Assembly: GCF_001411805.1 (NCBI RefSeq)
Contig: NZ_CP007212.1
Location: 1,612,001-1,676,000, forward strand
Source: Burkholderia plantarii
GTDB lineage: Bacteria > Pseudomonadota > Gammaproteobacteria > Burkholderiales > Burkholderiaceae
Direction of reading: 5' to 3'
Length of the DNA stretch: 64,000 nt
Shown: positions 42,710-50,841 of the stretch, in pieces
Position numbering within the stretch: position 1 is the stretch's first letter
Layout of the letters: every line of letters starts with the position of its first letter
The notes under the pieces: model-generated
Told to the model about the DNA's origin: nothing
Databases searched by the model: none
Seen by the model: only the letters and a program-made list of their open reading frames with translations
Made by a program: the position numbers and the translations under genes

Positions 42710-43643
42710 GATCGGGCGCCTCCGCGGGTGTCTGCGTTCGTGCCGATGTCCGTGCCCGCGCCGCGGCCGACAGGCGCCGCCGCGCTTCCAGCGCCTCGCC
42801 GCGCAGCGTCGGCCAGTCGGGCAGCGCGCTGTCCCATTCGATCAGCGTCGGGAGCGGGCCGGTGCGCGCCAGCACGTCGTCATAGAGCTGCCAGACGGCG
42901 TCGGCCACGGCGCGATCGTGGCTGTCGATCAGGAGCGGCGCGCCTTCGTCGTCGTGCTGCGCGGTGTGGCCGGCCAGATGGATTTCGCCGACCCGGTCGA
43001 GCGGGAACGCGGCGAGATAGCGTGGCGCCGATTCGCCGTGATTGGTCGCCGAAACGAATACGTTGTTGATGTCGAGCAGCAGGCCGCAGCCGGTGCGGCG
43101 CGCGATGGCGGCGATGAATTCGGTCTCGCTCATCGTCGATGCCTCGAACGCGACGTAGGTGGAAGGATTCTCCAGCAGCAGGGTCCGGCCGATCGCCGTC
43201 TGCACCTGGTCGACGTGTTCGCAGACGCGGTCGAGCGTGGCCTTCGTGTAGGGCAGCGGCAGCAGGTCGTTGAAGTATGCGCCGTCGTGCGTGGACCAGG
43301 CCAGGTGCTCGGAGACGAGCGCCGGCTGGTAGCGCGCGACGAGGCGGGCAAAGCGGGCGAGATGGTCGCGATCAAGCGGAGCCGGGCCGCCGATCGACAG
43401 GCAGACGCCATGCACGGAAAGCGGATACGCCTCGCGGATCGCCGTGAGCGAGCGATGCGGCGGGCCGCCCGCGCCCATGTAGTTTTCCGCGTGGACTTCG
43501 AAGAAACCGCCGGCAAGGCCGTCGTCGAGGATCTCGGCGAGGTGCTGTGGCTTGAAGCTGGTGCCGGCCAGCAGGCCGTGCGGGATGGCCGGCTGGAGAC
43601 GACCGGGATCGTGGCCTGCCGGGCTGACGATGGTGTGTGCCAT
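42699..43643 (-). CDS. bufB: MNIO-family (DUF692) multinuclear iron oxidase BufB
   Basis: A 314-residue TIM-barrel metalloenzyme. Family motifs are intact: [59 protein letters not shown] and LIDSHDR, which supply the His, Asp and Glu ligands of the iron centres. It modifies cysteines of the BufA precursor using O2. The gene follows bufA by 25 bp and overlaps bufC. The C-terminal tail ([15 protein letters not shown]) is low-complexity. Confidence 0.93.
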   Translation of the reverse strand: MAHTIVSPAGHDPGRLQPAIPHGLLAGTSFKPQHLAEILDDGLAGGFFEVHAENYMGAGGPPHRSLTAIREAYPLSVHGVCLSIGGPAPLDRDHLARFARLVARYQPALVSEHLAWSTHDGAYFNDLLPLPYTKATLDRVCEHVDQVQTAIGRTLLLENPSTYVAFEASTMSETEFIAAIARRTGCGLLLDINNVFVSATNHGESAPRYLAAFPLDRVGEIHLAGHTAQHDDEGAPLLIDSHDRAVADAVWQLYDDVLARTGPLPTLIEWDSALPDWPTLRGEALEARRRLSAAARARTSARTQTPAEAPDHVS

Positions 43644-43668
43644 GGTCGTCTCCAGTGCCGTGCGCCGC

Positions 43669-43980
43669 TTACGACTTGATCGGCGTCAGCGAGCCGTGGC
43701 CGCCGTTCGGCACGGAGATGCTGGCGCACGTGCCGCCCTGGACGAACTTCCACGAGTTGCCCTGGAAATCGACCGTCGAGGTGCCCTGGCAGGTCGTGCC
43801 GGGACCTGCCGCGCAATCGTTCTGGCCTTTCAGCGCGACGCCGTAGCACTTCTCCTTGTGGGCGGCCAGCGCTGCGCTCGCCTCGGCTTGCGTCAGCGGC
43901 GCGGCGTGCGCGACCGACGCGAGCAGGCTGGCGACGGCGCCGACGATGAGGGCGGAATTGACCGATTTCTTTGCGGACAT
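43669..43980 (-). CDS. bufA: bufferin precursor peptide (DUF2282, BufA1 type)
   Basis: A 103-residue exported RiPP precursor. A signal peptide ends at AHA|APL. Four cysteines lie at 45, 56, 64 and 85 in the bufferin pattern ([30 protein letters not shown]). In known bufferins the two inner cysteines become thiooxazoles that chelate copper, protecting the periplasm. The ATG follows CAGGAGAATCTCC. It is the first gene of bufA-bufB-bufC-doxX(-nrsF), and a SigF-type ECF promoter lies 55 bp upstream. Confidence 0.93.
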   Translation of the reverse strand: MSAKKSVNSALIVGAVASLLASVAHAAPLTQAEASAALAAHKEKCYGVALKGQNDCAAGPGTTCQGTSTVDFQGNSWKFVQGGTCASISVPNGGHGSLTPIKS

Positions 43981-44034
43981 GGAGATTCTCCTGTAAGTGG
44001 ACTGGACGGTACCCATGGTGGGTACGCTGGTTAG

Positions 44035-44060
44035 TTCGCCGGCCTTTCGATGCCGGTTAC
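44035..44060 (-). promoter_or_regulatory. SigF-type ECF promoter of the bufferin operon
   Basis: Read on the minus strand, GTAACC (44060-44055) and CGAA (44038-44035) are separated by exactly 16 bases. This is the -35/-10 pattern I recall for Caulobacter SigF targets, including metal-induced bufferin operons. It ends 55 bp before the bufA start codon. The 339-bp gap between bufA and the acylase gene holds no other recognised feature. Confidence 0.65.
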
Positions 44061-44319
44061 AGCCGGTCGTTTTTTTTCGTCGAAGGGTGGCCGATGCGGC
44101 CGAGGTGGCCGCTGCGCGTGGCGGCACGACAGTTCGGCCCGGCTGGCGGCGCGCGCGTCGATCGCGCTATGATCAGTCGAATGCCTGGTCCGGGTGCCGC
44201 CCGGCCGCGTGCCGGGCGGGGTGGCCGGCGCGGGCACCGGACGCTCGCCGCCGCGCGATGCCGACGGCGTTCGCGATGCCGGCGTGTCCCGTCTTTCCGT
44301 GTCATCCATTCGCGATCCC

Positions 44320-46707
44320 ATGACTTTCCGAACGCGCCGCCCGATGTGGTGGCTCAAGATGCTGGCGAGCCTCGTCGTGCTCGTCGTCGTGCTGGCGGCC
44401 GCCGGCGCGTTCCTGTTCCTGCGCGCGAGCCTGCCGCAACTGGACGGCGAGATCCACGCGCCGGGCCTGGGCGCGCCGGTCACGGCCACCCGCGACGCGC
44501 TCGGCGTGCCGACCGTGACCGCGCGCGACCGCTTCGATCTCGCCTACGGCGTCGGCTATCTGCACGCGCAAGACCGCTTCTTCCAGATGGACTACCTGCG
44601 CCGCAGCGGTGCCGGCGAGCTGGCCGAGCTGGTGGGGCCGGTCGCGCTCGATTTCGATCGCTCGCACCGGCTGTTCCGGCTGCGCGCGCGCGCCGAGGCC
44701 ACGCTCGCGCAACTGCCGCCCGACCAGCGCCGGCTGCTCGAGCGCTACACGCGGGGCGTCAACGACGGGCTCGCCGCGCTGGGCGCGCGGCCGTTCGAAT
44801 ACGTGCTGCTCGGCGCGCGGCCGATGCGCTGGCGGCCCGAGGATTCGCTGCTGGCGATCTGGGCGATGTACTTCGATCTGCAGGGCAACCTGCTGCCGCG
44901 CGCGATCGCGCGCAACTGGCTCGCCACCCACGCGAGCGCGGCGCAGGCTGCCTTCCTGCTGCCGGCCGCCTCGGCGCTCGACGCGCCGCTCGATGCACCC
45001 GCCATCAGCCTGCCCGCGCCGCCGCTGCCGGCCAGCGCGCCGGACGGCTTCCGCGCGCCGGCCGCGACCGGTGCCGACACGGCAAAGCAGCTTGCCGAGC
45101 TCGATGTCCGCTCGTCGATCGGCAGCAACAATTGGGTGATCGCGGGCGCGCGCAGCGCGAACGGCGCGGCGATCGTCGGCAACGACATGCATCTCGGCAT
45201 CGCGCTGCCGAACACCTGGTATCGCGCGGCGCTGGTGACGGACGACGGCAGGCAGCCGGCGCGGCGCGTGGTGGGCGTGACGCTGGCCGGGGTGCCCGCG
45301 GTGGTGGTGGGCAGCAACGGCGAGGTGGCCTGGGGCTTCACCGACGGCTATGTCGACGGCCTCGACCTGGTGCCGGTCGAGCACGACGGCGGCGATCCGC
45401 TCGCGTTTCGCGTCGGCGGCCGGGCCGAGACGGCGCGGCGCTACGACGAAGTGATCCGCGTCCACGGCGCCGCGTCCGTCACGCTGCCGGTGACCGAGAC
45501 CTCGCTCGGGCCGGTGCGCGAACTCGACGGGCGGCCCTATGCGATCCACTGGATCGCGCAGGCGCCCGGCGCGGTGAACCTCGAACTCACGCGGATGGCC
45601 GACGCCGCGAATCTCGACCAGGCGCTGCGCGTGGCGAACGAATCGGGCATCCCGGCCGAGAACGTGGTGGTGGGCGACCGCGCGGGCCATATCGGCTGGT
45701 CGATCGCCGGCCCGCTGCCGGACCGCCGCGCGATCACCGGTGCGGCCGATGCCGGCGCCTGGCGGGCGGCGCTGCCGCCCGAGGCCGTGCCGCGCGTGGT
45801 CGATCCGGCGGCCGGGCAGCTCTGGACCGCCAACAACCGGCAGCTGGCCGGCGCGGCCTACCGGCTGATCGGCGACGGCGGCGCGGACAACGGCGCGCGC
45901 GCGGGCCAGCTGCGCGACGATCTCGCCGCGCTTGGCCACACCGACGAACAGGCCGCCTACCGCGTCGATCTCGACGATCGCGCGCGCTTCATCGCGCCGT
46001 GGCGCGAGCGCGCGCTGCGCGTGCTCGACGACGCGGCGCTGGCCGGCCACCCGCAGCGCGCCGCGTTTCGCCGGCTGCTGACGCAGAGCTGGGACGGGCG
46101 GGCCAGCGTGGATTCGGTCGGCTACCGGCTCGCGCGCGGCTTCCTCTACACGCTGGCCGACGACGTGTTCGGCGGGCTGAACGCCCGGATCAGGCGCGAC
46201 GACGCCGAGGCCGCCTACCAGCTCGCCAATCCGCGCTGGGCCGTGGTGCTGGAGCGGCTGCTCGACGCGCAGCCGGCCGGCTGGCTGCCGGCCGGCGCCG
46301 CGAACTGGCGCGACGTGCAACTCGCCGCGATCGACCGGACCATCGCCGACGTCACGCGCGATGGCACGCCGCTCGACCAGGCCACCTGGGGCCGGCGCAA
46401 CACGCTGCGCATCGTGCATCCGTTCGCGGCCAGCGTGCCGCTGCTTGGCCGCTGGCTGGAGGCGCCCGCCGACGAGGTGCCCGGCGACGTCGGCATGCCG
46501 CGCGTGGCAGGGCCGAATTTCGGCCAGTCCGAGCGGATGGTGGTGGCGCCGGGGCACGAGGCGCAGGGGATCTTCAACATGCCGGGCGGCCAGAGCGGGC
46601 ATCCGTTGAGCCCGTTCTTCCTGGCCGGGCACGAGGCCTGGGTAAGGGGCGAGGCGCGGCCGTTCCTGCCCGGCCAGACGCGGCATACGCTGCGCTTCGC
46701 GCCGTAG
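44320..46707 (+). CDS. penicillin acylase-family N-terminal nucleophile hydrolase
   Basis: A 795-residue exported or membrane-anchored amidohydrolase. Residues 14-37 form a hydrophobic signal/anchor. The alpha chain region (GVPTVTARDRFDLAYGVGYLHAQDRF) precedes the autocleavage site: SSIGSNNWVI places the nucleophile Ser269 at the start of the beta chain, in the family's S-N-N-W signature. The beta chain has NDMHLGIALPNTWY and the VAWGFTDGY segment seen in cephalosporin/AHL acylases. Substrates could be beta-lactams, acyl-homoserine lactones or other N-acyl amides; Gram-negative members such as PvdQ and QuiP act on AHLs. It is monocistronic and divergent from the bufferin operon. Confidence 0.9.
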   Translation: MTFRTRRPMWWLKMLASLVVLVVVLAAAGAFLFLRASLPQLDGEIHAPGLGAPVTATRDALGVPTVTARDRFDLAYGVGYLHAQDRFFQMDYLRRSGAGELAELVGPVALDFDRSHRLFRLRARAEATLAQLPPDQRRLLERYTRGVNDGLAALGARPFEYVLLGARPMRWRPEDSLLAIWAMYFDLQGNLLPRAIARNWLATHASAAQAAFLLPAASALDAPLDAPAISLPAPPLPASAPDGFRAPAATGADTAKQLAELDVRSSIGSNNWVIAGARSANGAAIVGNDMHLGIALPNTWYRAALVTDDGRQPARRVVGVTLAGVPAVVVGSNGEVAWGFTDGYVDGLDLVPVEHDGGDPLAFRVGGRAETARRYDEVIRVHGAASVTLPVTETSLGPVRELDGRPYAIHWIAQAPGAVNLELTRMADAANLDQALRVANESGIPAENVVVGDRAGHIGWSIAGPLPDRRAITGAADAGAWRAALPPEAVPRVVDPAAGQLWTANNRQLAGAAYRLIGDGGADNGARAGQLRDDLAALGHTDEQAAYRVDLDDRARFIAPWRERALRVLDDAALAGHPQRAAFRRLLTQSWDGRASVDSVGYRLARGFLYTLADDVFGGLNARIRRDDAEAAYQLANPRWAVVLERLLDAQPAGWLPAGAANWRDVQLAAIDRTIADVTRDGTPLDQATWGRRNTLRIVHPFAASVPLLGRWLEAPADEVPGDVGMPRVAGPNFGQSERMVVAPGHEAQGIFNMPGGQSGHPLSPFFLAGHEAWVRGEARPFLPGQTRHTLRFAP

Positions 46708-46846
46708 ACGAGGTGATGGGCGGCGGGAGTGGCGCGGCGTGCCGGCTCCGCTGCCGTTCGCCCGGACCCGCGCCGTCGAAGTCGGGTTCATGCACGACGA
46801 TCGAGCCAGCGAGCGATGCCATCTGCGCACGCCGGCCGCGTTACGT

Positions 46847-47986
46847 TCAACCGTGCCGCGTGGCGAGGCACGGCGCCTGGAACATGCGCCCGACCGTGAA
46901 GCCGTGCAGCGTGCGGCCCAGCACCAGCAGCCAGAGCATGCCGAGCAGGCTCGCGAACACGACGCCGGCCTCGGTGAACGTGCCGAACCCCGTCACGCGC
47001 GCGAGGTTGAACGTGGCCAGCGTGTAGACGCCGATCGGAAACGTGAAGCCCCACCAGCCGAGATTGAACGGCAGCCCCTCGCGGCGATAGCGCCACATGA
47101 ACAGCGCCGCGCAGGCGAGCCACCAGAGGCCCGCGCCCCACAGCAGCAGCGCGCCGAACACGCCGAAATCGCGGGCGAGCAGCGCGGCCGGCTGCAGCGC
47201 GGTGCCGGCGAACGCGCGCGCGGCGGCCTCGCCGAGCGTGATCAGGCCGAGCGCGCCGGTGCCGATCGGGCCGAGCGTGAGCCAGCTCGTCACGCCGAGT
47301 TCGCGATGCGGCAGCTTGTGGATCACCAGCCGGAACAGCACGATCGTCAGGATCGAGAACGCGAGCGGCACCGAGATCGCCCACAGCAGATAGCCGACAC
47401 CGACCACCACCTGTGCGCTGGCCGCCGGCAGATGCGGGGCGAGCAGCGCGGCGCTGGCCGCGGCCACCTCGGGCGCCACGATCGGCAGCAGCAGCGCGGC
47501 GGTCAGGCGCTCGACACTGTGTTCCTGCACCGTGAATGCCAGATACGGCACGCCGATCGCGACCATGATCGACAGCAGCGCATCGAACGCCCACAGCGCG
47601 AGCGCGACCGACGTCGCCGCGTTGCCGTCGTGCGCGCCGGCGAACAGCACGATGCCGTTGACGATCGGCGCGAGTCCCATCGGGATCGCGCCGAGGAACA
47701 TCGACTGCAGCGGGTGGTGCAGCAGCGGCCGCACCGTGTCGCCGAACAGCACGAGGCGGCCGACGAACATCGCCGCGAACAGCGCGTAGAGCACGATGTC
47801 GAGGCGCCAGAGCCAGCCGGCCAGCAGCGTCTTGAGCGGTGACGCACCGGGCAGCGCGTTGAGCACCAGGCAGACGACGCCGGTGCCCATCGTGACCGCG
47901 AACCAGTTCGGCGTGAACTGGCGGACGTTTTCGAGCCAGGCCGGCCGGCGGCGACGGCGGGAGCGGGCGAGGGTGGGGGAGGTCAT
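46847..47986 (-). CDS. SLAC1/TehA-type anion channel-transporter (TDT family)
   Basis: A 379-residue membrane protein with ten predicted helices and the TDT layout: RQFTPNWFAVTMGTGVV at the first helix, FLGAIPMGLAPIVNG, VPYLAFTVQEHSVERLTAALLLPIVAPEV across two segments, and GLPFNLGWWGFTFPIGVY near the end. Relatives include the yeast sulfite exporter Ssu1, the malate carrier Mae1 and TehA. The LPIVAPEVAA and WWGFTFP motifs favour the sulfite/C4-dicarboxylate side. It is divergent from a LysR gene across a 233-bp spacer, its probable regulator. Confidence 0.88.
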   Translation of the reverse strand: MTSPTLARSRRRRRPAWLENVRQFTPNWFAVTMGTGVVCLVLNALPGASPLKTLLAGWLWRLDIVLYALFAAMFVGRLVLFGDTVRPLLHHPLQSMFLGAIPMGLAPIVNGIVLFAGAHDGNAATSVALALWAFDALLSIMVAIGVPYLAFTVQEHSVERLTAALLLPIVAPEVAAASAALLAPHLPAASAQVVVGVGYLLWAISVPLAFSILTIVLFRLVIHKLPHRELGVTSWLTLGPIGTGALGLITLGEAAARAFAGTALQPAALLARDFGVFGALLLWGAGLWWLACAALFMWRYRREGLPFNLGWWGFTFPIGVYTLATFNLARVTGFGTFTEAGVVFASLLGMLWLLVLGRTLHGFTVGRMFQAPCLATRHG

Positions 47987-48219
47987 GACGGTCTCCGTCT
48001 GGTTCGGGATGAAGGCAGTCTACGAAGCGCCGTGCGATAGGAAAAATACATAATTGAGATTGCAGGCATGCTTTATTGGTATGCTTCGCGAACCGGCGCC
48101 CACGCCGGCTTTTCACGGCTTTCCTCACACCGCCCTCGCGTGGCGGGAATAAGCGGCGCGAAACCGTGTTCGCCTGCTCGGGGCACGCCGCCCCGAACCG
48201 TCACGATCGGACCGGCCCG
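47987..48219. promoter_or_regulatory. divergent promoter region, TDT carrier / LysR
   Basis: An AT-rich block at 48030-48090 contains GGAAAAATACATAATTGAGATTGC and the imperfect inverted repeat GCATGC-TTTATTG-GTATGC. This is the expected LysR binding region between the two start sites. Confidence 0.45.
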
Positions 48220-49110
48220 ATGAATTTCACGCACCTGTTGGCTTTCCACGAAGTCGCTCGCGCCGGCAGCGTGAGCGCCGGCGCCGCGCGGCTGCGCGTG
48301 AGCCAGCCGGCCGTCACGCGCGAGATCCGCGAGCTGGAGGCGCGGCTCGGCCTCGTGCTGTTCGACCGGCTGCCGCGCGGCGTCGCGCTGACCGAGGCGG
48401 GGCGCCTGCTGTTCGACCATGCCGCGCGGATCTTCGCGCTCGCCGACGCGGCCGAGGCCGAGCTGGCCGAACTGGCCGGCCTCGCGGCCGGGCACCTGCG
48501 GCTCGGCGCGAGCGGCACGCTCGGCGTCTATCTGCTGCCGGAGCTGATCGCGCGCTTCAGCGCGCGGCATCCGCGCGTGGCGGTGGACCTGACCGTCGCC
48601 AACACCGAGCGCGTCGAGGCCGGCCTGCGCGACATGCATCTCGCGCTCGGCTTCGTCGAGGGGCCGTTCGACGCCGCGCTGCTGAACGCGCGGCCGATCG
48701 GCGCCGACGACATCGCCGTGATCGCCTCCGCGCGCCATCCGCTCGCGGGCCGGCGGCTCGACCCGGCCGAGCTGGCCGCGCGCGCCGTGATCCTGCGCGA
48801 GCCGGGCTCGGGCACGCGCGCGATCGTCGAGGACGCCTACGCGCGACACGGGCTGCGCATCGAGCCGCGCATGTCGATCAGCGATACCGAGGCGATCAAG
48901 CGGATGCTGGTGGCGCAGCCGGCGCTCGCCTACCTGTCGATGCTGAGCGTGCGTGACGAGATCGCGCGCGGCGAGCTGGTGGCCGTCGAGGTCGCGGGCC
49001 TGCGCATCACGCGCGCGCTGCACCTGGTCTGGCCGAAGGGCCGCTCGCTGTCGCCGAGCGCGCAGGCACTGGTGGATCTGGTGGCGCTGGCCGGGGCGCC
49101 TGCATCGTAG
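48220..49110 (+). CDS. LysR-family regulator (CysB/CysL-like effector domain)
   Basis: A 296-residue LysR regulator. The winged helix occupies residues 1-60 (FHEVARAGSVSAGAARLRVSQ, then VTREIRELEARLGLVLFDRL). The effector domain starts with GHLRLGASGTLGVYLLPELI and contains ILREPGSGTRAIVE, the substrate-loop motif typical of CysL/YwfM-like and nodulation-type LysR proteins that bind small oxyanions. Together with the divergent TDT carrier this suggests a sulfite- or organic acid-responsive pair. The ATG at 48220 begins MNFTHLLAF. Confidence 0.9.
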   Translation: MNFTHLLAFHEVARAGSVSAGAARLRVSQPAVTREIRELEARLGLVLFDRLPRGVALTEAGRLLFDHAARIFALADAAEAELAELAGLAAGHLRLGASGTLGVYLLPELIARFSARHPRVAVDLTVANTERVEAGLRDMHLALGFVEGPFDAALLNARPIGADDIAVIASARHPLAGRRLDPAELAARAVILREPGSGTRAIVEDAYARHGLRIEPRMSISDTEAIKRMLVAQPALAYLSMLSVRDEIARGELVAVEVAGLRITRALHLVWPKGRSLSPSAQALVDLVALAGAPAS

Positions 49111-49611
49111 ACCCGCCGGCGTAGACCTGCCGGCGCAGGCCCGGCGGCGCGTGCCGCGCCGGGCCGTCGATCATCGTTTTCGCTTCTCTTTCCTGCGTTT
49201 GCCCTCCCGCCGCGTGCGCCGTGCGCCGTCCGCCGTTTTCCAATCGATGTAACCAAAACCGCGTGGCCCGCGATCCGATGAAGGACGCGCGCGGCCGTTC
49301 GTGCCGCGCGCGTCGCGAAACCCTCGCGTCGATCCATCACCGCAGCGCATGACTCGGCTCGCAACCATGCCGCCAGGCGACTCGCGGCATGCGCCACGAA
49401 AAGTTTTCGATGCGATCCGGAATATTCGCCGCGAGATCTTGTTAGCACTTTTGACAGCCTGATCGGCGAAGCCTCCCGGCCTGTCGAGCGGAGAGAAATC
49501 ACGCGATTGATCAGGATGTCGAATCGATTTTCATCACGGTCGGAAGACCGGGCAGCACCGCGAGCGGACGACTTACCGGCCGCCCGCGCCACCCCTACCA
49601 GGAGCACCATC
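49111..49611. other. intergenic region upstream of the DUF4148 gene, with a SigF-like element
   Basis: 501 bases without a recognised gene. At 49249-49274 on the plus strand, GTAACC and CGAT are separated by 16 bases, close to the SigF-type promoter seen before bufA but with CGAT instead of CGAA, 338 bp before the next start codon. The 49380-49470 part is AT-richer. Confidence 0.35.
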
Positions 49612-49923
49612 ATGAAGAAGCTGACCACCCTCGCCATCGCACTCTGCGCCCTGTCGGTTCCGGCACTGTCGTTCGCGCAATCGAGCGCGCCCGTCACGCG
49701 CGCGCAGGTCTACGCCGAACTCGTCGCGCTGGAGCAGGCCGGCTACGTGCCGTCCGGCGGCGAGAGCACCGATTACCCGGCCGCGCTGCAGGCCGCCGAG
49801 GCGAAGGTCTCGGCCGACCAGGCACAGCGCGCGGCGGCCGCGCACGGCGAGCGTTCGGCCTCGATGCCCGCGGCCGACTGCGTCGGTCCGGCCAGCTACT
49901 GCAACGTGTACTTCGGCAGCTGA
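49612..49923 (+). CDS. DUF4148 exported protein
   Basis: A 103-residue small periplasmic protein. A signal peptide (KLTTLAIALCALSVPALSFAQ) is followed by the DUF4148 core VTRAQVYAELVALEQAGYVP and YPAALQAAEAKV. This family is abundant in Burkholderia and its function is unknown. A Cys pair near the C-terminus (ADCVGPASYCNVYFG) is less common and may form a disulfide. The ATG follows CCAGGAGCACCATC. It is 86 bp upstream of an OmpR-type regulator gene on the same strand. Confidence 0.88.
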   Translation: MKKLTTLAIALCALSVPALSFAQSSAPVTRAQVYAELVALEQAGYVPSGGESTDYPAALQAAEAKVSADQAQRAAAAHGERSASMPAADCVGPASYCNVYFGS

Positions 49924-50009
49924 GCGATGAGGCTCGCGTCGAACCCGTCCCCGGGCCGCCCCGGCCCGCGGATCCGACACCGCCACCCGAACCGCGCGCG
50001 AGGCCGCTC

Positions 50010-50780
50010 ATGACCCGCATCCTCACGATCGAACCCGACGCACCGCTCGCGCGCCGGATCGCCGCCTCGCTGGCGCGCGAGGCCCTGACGGTCGAGCATG
50101 CGGCCACGGCGCGCGAGGCGCTCCATCACGTGACGGGCGGCGACTACGCGCTCGTGACCGTGACCCATGACATCGCCGACATCGACGGCCCGACGCTCGT
50201 CGCGGCGATGCGCGCGACCGGCGTGGCGCTGCCGATCCTCGCGCTCGATCCGGACGGCAGCATCGAGCGCTGCGTGCGCATGCTGAAGGCCGGCGCCGAC
50301 GACTATCAGCCGTTCCCGCTCGACTTCGACGAACTGGGCGCGCGCGTTCATGCGCTGCTGCGCCGTCGCGACCGGCCGCCGGCCGCGAGCACGCCCGAGG
50401 CCGCCGCGCAACTGCGGGCGCCGGGCATCATGCTGGACCGGATTCGCCGCATCGCATGCGTCGACGCGACGCTCGTGATGCTGCGCCCGACCGAGTTCCG
50501 CCTGCTCGAATTCCTGATGCTCAATCCTGATCGCGTCGTCACGCGGCGGATGATCCTCGAGGCGGTCTGGCAGCATCACTTCGATCCCGGCACGAACCTG
50601 ATCGAAGTCCACGTCAAGCAGTTGCGCAAGAAGATTCACGACCCGGCGGGCAGGCGCTTCATTCGCACCGTGCGCCGCGCCGGCTATTACTTCTCGGGCG
50701 AGGCGGCGCCGGATCCACGCGAAGACGAGGCGCCGCGCCTGCATACTGAACAGGCGATACAGGGCGTAGCCGCGCGATGA
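50010..50780 (+). CDS. OmpR-family response regulator with degenerate receiver
   Basis: A 256-residue regulator with a normal winged-helix output domain (LRPTEFRLLEFLMLNPDRVV, VEVHVKQLRKKIHDP-like region, RTVRRAGYYF) but a receiver that has lost its chemistry. Aligning VTVTHDIADIDG with the usual D-L-M-L-P-x-M-D-G strand puts Thr at the phospho-acceptor position. The acidic pair is EPD. The conserved Thr/Ser region is ALDPDG, and the Lys-Pro motif is FPLD. It is thus unlikely to be phosphorylated by a histidine kinase and none is encoded nearby. It probably acts constitutively or through a ligand or partner. Confidence 0.85.
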   Translation: MTRILTIEPDAPLARRIAASLAREALTVEHAATAREALHHVTGGDYALVTVTHDIADIDGPTLVAAMRATGVALPILALDPDGSIERCVRMLKAGADDYQPFPLDFDELGARVHALLRRRDRPPAASTPEAAAQLRAPGIMLDRIRRIACVDATLVMLRPTEFRLLEFLMLNPDRVVTRRMILEAVWQHHFDPGTNLIEVHVKQLRKKIHDPAGRRFIRTVRRAGYYFSGEAAPDPREDEAPRLHTEQAIQGVAAR

Positions 50781-50841
50781 GCGCGACAAGGTTGGCCGCG
50801 ATGCGGGTGGCGTGAAGAAACCCGGCGCGCGCCGAGCGTTC

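Noticed and set aside
44051..44078. Plus-strand terminator (CCGG...CCGG followed by eight T residues)
   Set aside because: Stem is only 4-5 bp and no plus-strand gene ends upstream. The sequence is better explained by the minus-strand ECF promoter region.
44302..46830. 842-codon antisense frame across the acylase gene
   Set aside because: Arg/His/Gln-rich shadow of a high-GC gene. The acylase frame has the S-N-N-W nucleophile motif and a signal anchor.
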